Origin: Natrinema salinisoli
Lineage (GTDB): Archaea > Halobacteriota > Halobacteria > Halobacteriales > Natrialbaceae
Reading direction: 5' to 3'
Assembly (NCBI RefSeq): GCF_020405205.1
Contig: NZ_CP084469.1
Span: 806,001 to 870,000 of the forward strand
Length of the DNA stretch: 64,000 nucleotides
Program-made: the position numbers and the translations under genes
Notes under the pieces: generated by a model
What the model was told of the DNA's origin: nothing
What the model saw: the letters and a program-made list of their open reading frames with translations, nothing else
Databases searched by the model: none
Shown here: in pieces, positions 52,180 to 59,690 of the stretch
Layout: the number at the start of each line of letters is the position of its first letter
Position numbering within the stretch: the first letter of the stretch is position 1

Positions 52180-52330
52180 TGCCCGGGGAGGGCTCCGAAC
52201 CCTCGATCTCCGCATGTCCCAGGTTCGAGGCTCGGCAGTCCTCGAGGGACACGGAGGCTTCCAAGGCGAAACCGCACCGAATCTCTGAACCCTATGAGTG
52301 CGGCGCTATGTCCAGCTAAGCCACCCGGGC
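52180..52330 (-). tRNA. Elongator tRNA-Met (CAU) with a 77-base intron
   Basis: Reading from 52330 downward: acceptor GCCCGGG, D-arm GCTTAGCTGGACATAGC, anticodon stem CCGCA, loop CTCATA, then an intron at 52292-52216. The second exon 52215-52180 follows: A, stem TGCGG, AGATC, T-arm GAGGG-TTCGGAG-CCCTC, CCCGGGC and discriminator A. The acceptor, anticodon and T stems pair perfectly. The intron follows base 37, the standard archaeal site. The absence of the initiator's three G-C anticodon pairs marks it as the elongator. Mature length is 74 bases without CCA, which is not encoded. Confidence 0.92.
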
Positions 52331-52443
52331 TCGGTTACGAGTAGTGCGGTCCGTTTCTTTAACCTTCCCATTCGACACCGCCGTGCAACGCGGACCCACG
52401 GATTACCCACGGATTTATCACATGTTGTTACGAACTCCGCTGC

Positions 52444-53613
52444 ATGAGCGTTCCCGGTATCGTCCACTCTGCCCTCGATGGCGAGGAGATCGCGGCGCGC
52501 GTCTCTCTTGGCAGCGACGACGAGCTCTTCATCACCCCCACGAGGACGATCGTGTACCGCGCTGACGGCCTCCTGAGCGACGAATCGGCAAAGGAATTCC
52601 CCCACGATGCCGACCGGCTGACCATCTCCGAAGGTCGGCGCAAGACCAAGTTCACCCTCGAGTACGCCCTCGACGGCGAACGGTCGTTTACCGTGCCGTC
52701 GGGGAAGACCGACGACGTGCTCCACCCGGTCCTCGCGGGCGTGTTGAACGGCAATGACATCACCGACGCCGGCGAGACGGTCGTCAAGACGTATCGCTTC
52801 AGCGAACTCACCCTGATCATCACGAGCGACCGGCTCGTCAAACACATCGGCGGCGCGGTCTGGGACGGCGACTACGAGGAGTACCACTTCGGAGACGTGA
52901 CCAACCTCTCGTTCGAGGACGGCAGCGTCGCCACCCAGATCGTGCTGGTGGCCAACGGCCGCCCCCAGCGGATCAAGGCGCCGAACGAGGAAGCGAACGA
53001 TCTCCGCGAACGCCTCCAGCGGGCGCTGTTCGACTATCACGACGTCGGTTCGCTCGAGGAACTCAACGAAGCGATCGGCGACGAGGACGAGGAGACGACC
53101 AGTAACGAGGGGTCGGTCGACTTCGGCGGCGGCGTGGATCCGCTCGATGCCGACCCGCCCGAGCCCGACGATCGCGATGTAATCGACGAGGGGACGGCCG
53201 AGGCGGAGCGGTCCGGATCGACGGACCCGCTCGCCGACGCGGGAGCTGACGTCGGTGCGAGCGCGGAGCCGACGACGGATTCCCTCGGGAGCGAGAGTCA
53301 GCGATCACAGTCGGCGACGCCGGGAGAATCGACCCCGAACGACCGGACTGTCGACCGCGATTCCGAGACGAAACCCCCGGAGGCGGAGACCGGCTCGATC
53401 TTCGAGGACGCAGTCGAGACGGACACCTCGGCTGCCGAGGCCGCGATCGAAGCGGCGAACAGCGACTCCGGGACAGCCACACCGAAAACCGATCCCGAAC
53501 TCCTCGAGCGCATCGAGACGCTCGAAGTCGCCGTCGAGCGCCAGACGGAGGTTATCGAGCAACAACAGGAGACGATCGAGCAGTTGATCGCGGAACTCCG
53601 GCAGGGCCGGTAA
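52444..53613 (+). CDS. Haloarchaeal protein with PH-like N-terminus and coiled-coil C-terminus
   Basis: A 389-residue cytosolic protein. Residues 1-190 contain two related beta-rich halves (LFITPTRTIVYRADGLLSDES at about 28-48 and LIITSDRLVKHIGGAVWDGD at about 120-139) that look like two PH-like domains. An Asp/Glu/Ser-rich linker (about 210-340) follows, and a coiled coil (about 350-385, LLERIETLEVAVERQTEVIE) ends the protein. It belongs to a conserved haloarchaeal family (DUF7115-like, from memory). Role unknown. It starts 113 bases from the 5' end of the tRNA gene and runs away from it. Confidence 0.65.
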   Translation: MSVPGIVHSALDGEEIAARVSLGSDDELFITPTRTIVYRADGLLSDESAKEFPHDADRLTISEGRRKTKFTLEYALDGERSFTVPSGKTDDVLHPVLAGVLNGNDITDAGETVVKTYRFSELTLIITSDRLVKHIGGAVWDGDYEEYHFGDVTNLSFEDGSVATQIVLVANGRPQRIKAPNEEANDLRERLQRALFDYHDVGSLEELNEAIGDEDEETTSNEGSVDFGGGVDPLDADPPEPDDRDVIDEGTAEAERSGSTDPLADAGADVGASAEPTTDSLGSESQRSQSATPGESTPNDRTVDRDSETKPPEAETGSIFEDAVETDTSAAEAAIEAANSDSGTATPKTDPELLERIETLEVAVERQTEVIEQQQETIEQLIAELRQGR

Positions 53614-53615
53614 CG

Positions 53616-54035
53616 CTACTCCCGTCCAGTCACTTTTCGGATACACGAGGAGCCGAAGGGACCGAGTTCGCCGGCCTCGAGATCGATGAAGTGGCCGGTC
53701 GAGAGGCCGGAGCCACAGCGTCGACAGGTGAACTCTCCCTCCTTCGTGATGACGTCCTGCTCGAAACGGACGTACTGCCGGCTCTTCGGACGGATAATGC
53801 CATCGTCACGATCGATTAGTCCGCGGAGTTCGGCCTCGTCGAGGATCGTTCGCGTCACCGTCGGATCGGTCGTGACCGTCTCGATTCGGTCGACGGCATC
53901 GGCGAGCGGGAGCGATTCGTGCTCGAGCCGGGCGAGCAGTGCCAGACCGAGTTCGACGCGGTCGTCGTCCGCCTCGAGAGTCGGGTCGACGCCCTCCTCG
54001 CTGTCGTTCTCGGTCTGGCCTCCGTCGCGATTCAT
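53616..54035 (-). CDS. DUF5830-like protein with a zinc-binding C-terminus
   Basis: A 139-residue protein. After an acidic N-terminus, about 28-85 is a helical, winged-helix-like part (VELGLALLARLEHESLPLADAV). The C-terminus has FTCRRCGSGLSTGHFIDL, then ELGPFGSSCIRKVTGRE, with a CxxC pair and a third Cys. The layout matches haloarchaeal DUF5830. The Met at 54035 was taken; the longer frame to 54179 would add basic residues unlike haloarchaeal proteins. A TATA-like GTTTATTCG (minus strand, about 54056-54064) lies about 25 bases upstream, predicting a leaderless mRNA. Confidence 0.65.
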   Translation of the reverse strand: MNRDGGQTENDSEEGVDPTLEADDDRVELGLALLARLEHESLPLADAVDRIETVTTDPTVTRTILDEAELRGLIDRDDGIIRPKSRQYVRFEQDVITKEGEFTCRRCGSGLSTGHFIDLEAGELGPFGSSCIRKVTGRE

Positions 54036-54230
54036 TGGTCTGTGCTGTCGTCTCGGAGCGAATAAACGTTGTTCCTCTCGAATCCGGTTATCATCCACTC
54101 CGGAACGACGAACGCGGGTGCCGTTCCCACGTGCTGGGAATCCACCGATCGTTGATACTGTCGCTCCACTGCAATCCAAGCGAAGACGTCACACGCGACC
54201 GGGGAACGGACCTCGGTGGACACAGTGCCC

Positions 54231-55205
54231 ATGACTCAGACGATCGTCGATACGGCTGACGGGGGATCGACCCGCAACCGCGAGCGCGAGCCCACTCCCG
54301 AGCGGCGGGAGTCGGAATGTCCGGAATGTGCCGGATCGATCCGCCACGACGAGGAACACGGCGAGCGAACGTGTTCTGACTGCGGGCTCGTCCTCGATTC
54401 CGACGCGATCGATTACGGCCCGGAGTGGCGAAGCTTCGACCACGACGCCGACGACCGAACCCGGGTCGGCGCACCGGTCTCGCCGCTCAGACACGACAAG
54501 GGTCTCAGTACGACGATCGGCTGGCAGGACGAGGACGCGTACGGCAACCGTCTTTCGGGGCGAAAGCGCGAACAGCTCAAGCGATTGCGGACGTGGAACG
54601 AGCGATTCACCTCGAAGAACGCCGCGGAGCGGAACCTGAAACAGGCCTTCGGCGAGATCGAGCGCATGGCGTCCGCGCTCGGACTGCCGGATCCGTGTCG
54701 GGAAACCGCCGGCGTGCTGTACCGGCGCGCCGTCGAAGAGAGCTTGCTCCCTGGACGATCGATCGAGGCGATGGCGACGGCCTGCCTCTACGCGGCCGCT
54801 CGACAGCACGGAACGCCGCGCACGCTGGTCGCGTTCGCCTCGGTGAGTCGCGTCGATAAACTCCCGATCCAGCGGGCCTATCGCTACCTCGCCAGCGAAC
54901 TCGGGTTGCAAATCGAGCCCGCCGACCCGATTCACTACCTTCCGCAGTACGCGTCCGCGCTCGAGGTCAGCGACGATACCGAACATCTCGCCCGAGAGAT
55001 CCTCGAGGCGGCCAAAGCGCGAGACCTCCACAGCGGGCGGAGCCCCGCGGGGCTCGCTGCGTCGGCGATTTACGGGGCCGCTCGGCTCACCAACGACGGA
55101 CTGACGCAGGAAACGGTCGGCGAGGAAACGGGCGTGAGTTCGGTCACGGTTCGGAACCGGTATCGGGAACTGCTCGACGCGTACGGCGAGGCTCGTGACG
55201 GATGA
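54231..55205 (+). CDS. tfb: Transcription initiation factor TFB
   Basis: A 324-residue general transcription factor that bridges TBP-bound promoters and RNA polymerase. The N-terminal zinc ribbon has CPEC and CSDCG (about 32-51). The B-finger/linker region follows with EWRSFDHDADDRTRVGAP. Two cyclin-like repeats cover about 125-220 (RSIEAMATACLYAAARQ) and 225-318 (RSPAGLAASAIYGAARL), and the second has the BRE-contacting HTH GVSSVTVRNRYREL. Haloarchaea have several TFBs, and this is one of them. ATG 54231 was preferred to GTG 54216. Its last 4 bases overlap the next gene (ATGA), so the two are translationally coupled. Confidence 0.9.
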   Translation: MTQTIVDTADGGSTRNREREPTPERRESECPECAGSIRHDEEHGERTCSDCGLVLDSDAIDYGPEWRSFDHDADDRTRVGAPVSPLRHDKGLSTTIGWQDEDAYGNRLSGRKREQLKRLRTWNERFTSKNAAERNLKQAFGEIERMASALGLPDPCRETAGVLYRRAVEESLLPGRSIEAMATACLYAAARQHGTPRTLVAFASVSRVDKLPIQRAYRYLASELGLQIEPADPIHYLPQYASALEVSDDTEHLAREILEAAKARDLHSGRSPAGLAASAIYGAARLTNDGLTQETVGEETGVSSVTVRNRYRELLDAYGEARDG

Positions 55206-55465
55206 CGTTCCGGAGAGCCCTCGAGAGACGCGTCCTCGACGCACTGGTCGACGATCCGTCCTACGTCGTCGATCTCGCCGCGGAGGTAAAGGATCATCCG
55301 ATCACGGTCGAGCAGGCGTGTGAGCGCCTGCAGGCGGACGGTGCTATTCGTTCTATCGGAGGCCGGCGGTACGAGATCACCGCGTCAGGTCGCCGACAGT
55401 TGGCCGACGTGGGGCCGGCCACCAGCGGATCGGACGTTCGAACGGAGACGGAAAGTCGGACGTAA
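55202..55465 (+). CDS. Small winged-helix protein coupled to TFB
   Basis: An 87-residue DNA-binding-like protein. Residues 1-65 form a winged helix (RRVLDALVDDPSYVVDLAAE, HPITVEQACERLQADGAI, GRRYEITASGRRQL). The start codon overlaps the TFB stop (ATGA), so it is co-translated with TFB and may adjust TFB-dependent promoters or act on its own targets. I do not recognise a named family. The two-gene arrangement is the main clue to its role. Confidence 0.62.
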   Translation: MTFRRALERRVLDALVDDPSYVVDLAAEVKDHPITVEQACERLQADGAIRSIGGRRYEITASGRRQLADVGPATSGSDVRTETESRT

Positions 55466-55508
55466 CGCGGTTTTTTCGGCTCGGTTCATCAGGGTTCGTC
55501 TCGAGCGA

Positions 55509-56666
55509 TTACCCCTCGTAGCCCGCGTACTCCATGAGGTTCGCGAAGATGTCGGTATCCATCGCGTCGCGGTAGACGATTCCGTTGACCATCCCGCCGG
55601 GGTAGGAATCGCCGTTCATGGCGTGGTCGACCTTGTGGCAGTGCATGAGGTAGATGCCGGGATCGGCGTCGGCCTCGAACTCGATCGTGTGGCGTTCCGC
55701 GGGCGCGATATTGGTGATGTCCTGCTCGTACTGGGCCGCGTCGGGTATCTGCCCGCCGTCTTTCTCCACGAGACGGAACCGGTGATTGTGCGTGTGCATC
55801 GGGTGGGACATGTAGCCCGCGTTGACCATGTGGAGGCGGACGGTGTCGCCGTGGTCGACGATGATCGGCGAGCCTTCCTCGGGGTGGAGCGTCCGCGGGA
55901 GGCTCTTGCCGTTGATCGTGAACACGTCGGGGTTGCGATTGCGTGCACTGTAGTCGACGTCCTCGCCGGCCAACTGGCGGTTCACGCGCGAGTCCCAGTC
56001 CTTCAGCGTGAAGAAGTACTCCTTGTCCGCGGGTTCGTACCCCTTCGGATCGACGCGGAAGATGCCGTACATCCCCATATCGATGTGGCGATGGGTCTGA
56101 TAGTGGCAGTGGTAGAGGTGGGTTCCCGGGACGTTTGCGGGGATAGTGTAGGTGTGTTTCTCGCCCGGGTCGACCCGAACGCCGGTCGTCGTCGGCACCC
56201 CGTCGTTCTTCCAGGTCTTCTTCGCGCCGTGGAAGTGGAGCGTGTGCGGGTGGTCGTTACCCGTGTTGTCGAGTGTCACTTCCATGTCGTTGCCCTCCGT
56301 CGTTCGGAGGATCGGCCCCGGCACGCTCGGCTTCCCGTCGTCGGCCTTGAACGCCCAGACCTGCGGGAGTTCCACCGGGCCGCCCATCGAATCCATCGGG
56401 TGGACGGCGTGCTGGGCAGTCACGGACTGTAGCGTCACGCTGCCGCCTTGCTCGTCTACCTGCACGACCTCCGGCGAACTCGTCCACGGAAGATCGGGTC
56501 CGGACGAGCCGGTGGACTCCTCGCTCGAGTTCGCCGACACGGACTCTTGCGTGGCTCCCTGGCTCATGCAGCCGGAGAGTCCGGTCAGTGCGGCCACGCC
56601 GCCTGTCGCAGCAACGAATTCGCGTCGCGATAGCCCCAGTCCGGGCGCGCCGATTCGATCGCTCAT
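55509..56666 (-). CDS. Two-domain multicopper oxidase, Tat lipoprotein
   Basis: A 385-residue exported cuproenzyme. The signal SRREFVAATGGVAALTGLSGC combines the twin-arginine motif and a lipobox. Domain 1 (about 60-210) carries HTLHFHG (about 139-145) and the type 1 copper set in THLYHCHYQTHRHIDMGM (about 181-198), which has Cys, His and Met ligands. Domain 2 carries HPMHTHNHRF (about 293-302) and LMHCHKVDHAMN (about 346-357). Two-domain enzymes like this include laccases, bilirubin-oxidase-like proteins and nitrite reductases. The HCH patterns in both domains favour a laccase-like trimer over NirK. The promoter is an AT-rich TATTTAAAC at about 56750-56758, about 60 bases upstream of a leader. 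Confidence 0.75.
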   Translation of the reverse strand: MSDRIGAPGLGLSRREFVAATGGVAALTGLSGCMSQGATQESVSANSSEESTGSSGPDLPWTSSPEVVQVDEQGGSVTLQSVTAQHAVHPMDSMGGPVELPQVWAFKADDGKPSVPGPILRTTEGNDMEVTLDNTGNDHPHTLHFHGAKKTWKNDGVPTTTGVRVDPGEKHTYTIPANVPGTHLYHCHYQTHRHIDMGMYGIFRVDPKGYEPADKEYFFTLKDWDSRVNRQLAGEDVDYSARNRNPDVFTINGKSLPRTLHPEEGSPIIVDHGDTVRLHMVNAGYMSHPMHTHNHRFRLVEKDGGQIPDAAQYEQDITNIAPAERHTIEFEADADPGIYLMHCHKVDHAMNGDSYPGGMVNGIVYRDAMDTDIFANLMEYAGYEG

Positions 56667-56962
56667 AACAACTGGACGTAAGAAGGACCGACGTATAACG
56701 GGGGAAGCCGGTTCTTACGGAGCGGGAAGTCCCGAGAACATGTTCTCCTATAGTATTTAAACGAAGGTGCGAGCCGCCGGTACCCACGGACGGGACGTGG
56801 CCGATCGCCGGACGATCATCGTTCTCCCCTCTCGGTATTGAAACAGGCGGACGGGCAGGGGTCGATCGAACCCGTTCGTTCGGATCTGCCGCGATACGCC
56901 AGCATAATCGTCCGAACGTATTCGCACACGAAGACAAGTCGCTCGGCCGTCTCGTCTCGTCT

Positions 56963-57268
56963 ATGCCCGACGTCACGTCGCTCGAGTCCCTCGAGAAAGC
57001 GCCTCACGCAGAGGTATTCGACGAACAGTCCCCGCGAACCGTTCGCCTGCAACTCGCTGCGGACGAGCGCGTTCCCAAACACCGCCATCCGGAATCGAAC
57101 GTCGTCTTGCACGTCCTCAGCGGTGCCGTCGAACTCACGCTCGGTGACGACGTATACGACCTCGAGCCGGGCGATCTCGTCCAGTTCGACGGCGATCAGG
57201 ACGTGTCACCCTACGCGGTCGACGACAGTACGGCGCTGGTCGTCTTCGCGCCGAAAGACGAGTCGTAG
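56963..57268 (+). CDS. Cupin-domain protein
   Basis: A 101-residue single-domain cupin. The metal site is visible: motif 1 PKHRHPESNVVLHVLSGAVE (about 38-57), with His40, His42 and a Glu, and motif 2 DLEPGDLVQFDGD with Pro-Gly and later residues. It is cytosolic. Such small cupins act as metal-binding sensors or isomerases, and the substrate cannot be inferred. It lies 300 bases from the multicopper oxidase start, in the opposite direction. Confidence 0.75.
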   Translation: MPDVTSLESLEKAPHAEVFDEQSPRTVRLQLAADERVPKHRHPESNVVLHVLSGAVELTLGDDVYDLEPGDLVQFDGDQDVSPYAVDDSTALVVFAPKDES

Positions 57269-57287
57269 GGATCGCCCCCGCCCCTTC

Positions 57288-57920
57288 TCAGCCGACCGTC
57301 GTCGCGACGCCTTTCGTCTGGCGGTAATCGCTCGCCAGTATCGCCTCGAGTTTCGAGACGATCGCCTCGCGGTCGCCGTCGACCCACTCGACCGGCTCCT
57401 GGATCGGGACGACCATGAAGCCGCGTCCGCGAATGTCGCGAGCGTGCAGCGACGCCATGTCGAGCTCGAATCGGTGGCGCTGGGTCGTATACTCCCGGAG
57501 GACGTGGTCGGTCGGGCGGGCACCGACAGGGAGGAGGATGTGGGCGTTGATCGCGCGAAGCTCGGCGTCGAAGAAGCGCTCGAGGTCGGCGTAATCCGTC
57601 TCCGTCGGTACCTCCCCCTCCGGGAGGCTACACATGTGGACGTAGCTGCAGAAGCAGTTCTCGAGGACGGGTTCGTCTCGCGGGCCGCTCGCGAAGCCGG
57701 TCTCGCGGAGGATTTCCTGGATCGCGAGTCCGTCTTCGGTCTCGGTGAAGGGGACGCCGGTCGTTTCGCCGCCGTGGACGCCGGGGAAGTCGCCGACGAC
57801 GTGGAAGTCGGCGTTGGCGTCACCGTAGCCGAAGACGGCCGTCCGGTCCTCGGGGTCGGACCTGTCGAAGGGTGGTCGGAGTCCGAACGGGTTGCTCGTC
57901 CTATCGGTGACGTTTTTCAC
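57288..57920 (-). CDS. Uracil-DNA glycosylase superfamily protein
   Basis: A 210-residue protein with the UDG-like fold. The N-terminal GYGDANADFHVVGDFPGVHGG (about 33-52) holds the substrate-pocket motif, where family members have G-x-x-P-G. Another loop has AINAHILLPVGARPTDHVLRE (about 130-150), and NCFCSYVHMCSLPEGEVPTE has Cys residues suggestive of an iron-sulfur or metal site. The GTG at 57918-57920 (VKNVTDRTSNPFG) is the likely start; a longer frame to 57962 adds MIAGVLISDRLLTF. It would act in base excision, but catalytic competence is not proven by the motifs seen. Confidence 0.6.
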   Translation of the reverse strand: MKNVTDRTSNPFGLRPPFDRSDPEDRTAVFGYGDANADFHVVGDFPGVHGGETTGVPFTETEDGLAIQEILRETGFASGPRDEPVLENCFCSYVHMCSLPEGEVPTETDYADLERFFDAELRAINAHILLPVGARPTDHVLREYTTQRHRFELDMASLHARDIRGRGFMVVPIQEPVEWVDGDREAIVSKLEAILASDYRQTKGVATTVG

Positions 57921-58058
57921 GAACGTGAGGAGGCGATCGGAGATCAAAACCCCAGCGATCACGCCAGCGGTCCGAGAGGGCTCTCGGAGCTACTCCGAAC
58001 AGGGACGACTGGCCAAACGACGGTGGATTTATCATCCGTTCGTCCGTTCCCGTCGGAC

Positions 58059-58550
58059 ATGTACCAGGTGGGACACTACGGCGGTGCATTGCTGGCGTAC
58101 GCGCCGCTCGGCACCGTCGTCTCGCTGGGGGGTCACGCGGAGGTCGCGCTGGTCGGCGGTCTGGTCTGTGTCGCACTCGCGACGCTTCCCGACTACGATC
58201 ATCGACTTCCGCTGATCGACCATCGCGGCCCCACGCACACGATCGCGTTCGCGCTGCTCGTGAGTGCCGGACTCGCCGCGCTGACCGCCGTCCTCGTCGA
58301 TGCGTTCTCGGCGTTTGCCGACGCCGGATTCGTCTCCTTCGGGTTTCTCGTCGGACTCGTCTCGATCGGTTCTCACCTCATCGTCGACGCTCTGACGCCG
58401 ATGGGGATTCGTCCGTTCTGGCCGGTTTCCCGCCGTCGGTACTCGCTGGACGTCACGACCGCCGCGAACCCGATCGCCAACTACGCGCTGTTGGGACTCG
58501 GCGTTGGTGCCGCACTCGCCGGGACCGCTATCGCCGTCTCTGTTGGCTAA
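58059..58550 (+). CDS. YdjM-family membrane protein, third copy
   Basis: A 163-residue relative of 27815-28327: MYQVGHYGGALLAYAPLG at the start, ATLPDYDHRLPLIDHRGPTHT (about 42-62) and GSHLIVDALTPMGIRPFWP (about 107-125). The Asp, His and Gly positions are conserved. It faces the UDG-like gene with about 140 bases between the starts and converges with the heme A synthase gene. Function unknown. Three members in 64 kb suggest this family matters in this lineage. Confidence 0.72.
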   Translation: MYQVGHYGGALLAYAPLGTVVSLGGHAEVALVGGLVCVALATLPDYDHRLPLIDHRGPTHTIAFALLVSAGLAALTAVLVDAFSAFADAGFVSFGFLVGLVSIGSHLIVDALTPMGIRPFWPVSRRRYSLDVTTAANPIANYALLGLGVGAALAGTAIAVSVG

Positions 58551-58585
58551 GACGTCTGAAAAACGCCGTCGAGCTCGATACGCAC

Positions 58586-59464
58586 CTACCGCGAGAGCGC
58601 GTCGGACGCGTTCGTCGCACCGGTGTCGCCGCGAGTGAGCACGAGTCCCGCCACGAAGGTGACGAAGAGCACGGCGGCGGCGATCAGATAGGGAACCTCG
58701 AGGGCCGGATTGACCGCCTGTCGGCCGATGAAGAGGACGACGATCACGAGCGGGGGTGCCGCCAGCAGCGGGACGACGGAGCGGCCGGTGAAGCGGCGGC
58801 GACCGATCATCATCGCAACGACGGCTGCGCCCAATAGTGTGAGGGTCACGCCGTACTGGGTCATCTGCATCGTCGGCGAGTACGAGGAGATCGCCGACCC
58901 GACGACGGGGCTGAGCACGACGTGTGCGGGGAGCGCCACGATACCGATCGCGAGCGCACCGGTGACGTGGGACCCCGTCAGCCGCGATTCCCAGACCAGG
59001 ACGGTCGCGACGAGGAACAGCGTGAAGATCACGACGGCGGTCCAGAAGTGCAACGAGAGGATGTTTATCGTGTACTGCTGGACGGTTTCGCGGCCGAGTG
59101 CGACCTGTACCGGCGTCAGGGCCATCCCGAGGACGAGCAGGCCGGTCACGCGCCGGTCGACGTCGGGGAGCCGCCACGCCGCGAGCGCGGAGCCGATGAT
59201 GGCGAAGCCGGCGAACATCGCGACGAACCGGTGGAACCACTCGTAGAAACTCGGCAGGCTCCCCGGGAACAGGTTGTAGGGACCGGCGTCACACTGGGGC
59301 CAGTTGGCCTCGCAGGCGAGCCCTGAGCCGGTCGCCTTCGCCGCGATCCCCAGCAGAATCGTCGCCGCGACCAGCACGAGCGTCGCGGTCACCACGTGCG
59401 GAAAGCCGAACCGGTCGATCGCCGATCGAAGTCTCGAGTCGGGCGTGTGAGTATCGTACGACAC
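58586..59464 (-). CDS. ctaA: Heme A synthase (CtaA/Cox15)
   Basis: A 292-residue membrane enzyme that oxidises heme O to heme A for terminal oxidases. It has eight spans. The first extracytoplasmic loop has the cysteine pair LACEANWPQCDAGPYN (about 49-64). The histidines appear in FYEWFHRFVAMFAG (about 73-86) and LSLHFWTAVVIF (about 136-147), and again near the C-terminal half as in two-heme forms. The polar N-terminus MSYDTHTPDSRLRSAI supports the start. No oxidase subunit gene is present in the window. Confidence 0.85.
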   Translation of the reverse strand: MSYDTHTPDSRLRSAIDRFGFPHVVTATLVLVAATILLGIAAKATGSGLACEANWPQCDAGPYNLFPGSLPSFYEWFHRFVAMFAGFAIIGSALAAWRLPDVDRRVTGLLVLGMALTPVQVALGRETVQQYTINILSLHFWTAVVIFTLFLVATVLVWESRLTGSHVTGALAIGIVALPAHVVLSPVVGSAISSYSPTMQMTQYGVTLTLLGAAVVAMMIGRRRFTGRSVVPLLAAPPLVIVVLFIGRQAVNPALEVPYLIAAAVLFVTFVAGLVLTRGDTGATNASDALSR

Positions 59465-59690
59465 GGGCGTTCAATCGTGGGTTAGGACGGACCGTACTTA
59501 TGTTGACCGAGTCCTCCGATCCGACGGGATCGCCGAATCCGCGTCGGAAAACGGGACGTTCCGTTTTTCGATGGGTGGCATCGAACGGCGTTCTGGGACT
59601 ACTGGAAGCCAGCGCTCGGTCACACGTGTACCGTGCGATCTGTGTCCGCGTAGGGTATCGACCGCAACGGACGAACCCAGATCGGTTCGA

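Noticed and set aside
56838-58550. A 570-codon plus-strand frame running through the cupin and UDG-like region
   Set aside because: Only its last 163 codons (from 58059) have the YdjM motifs. The upstream part is a shadow of other genes.
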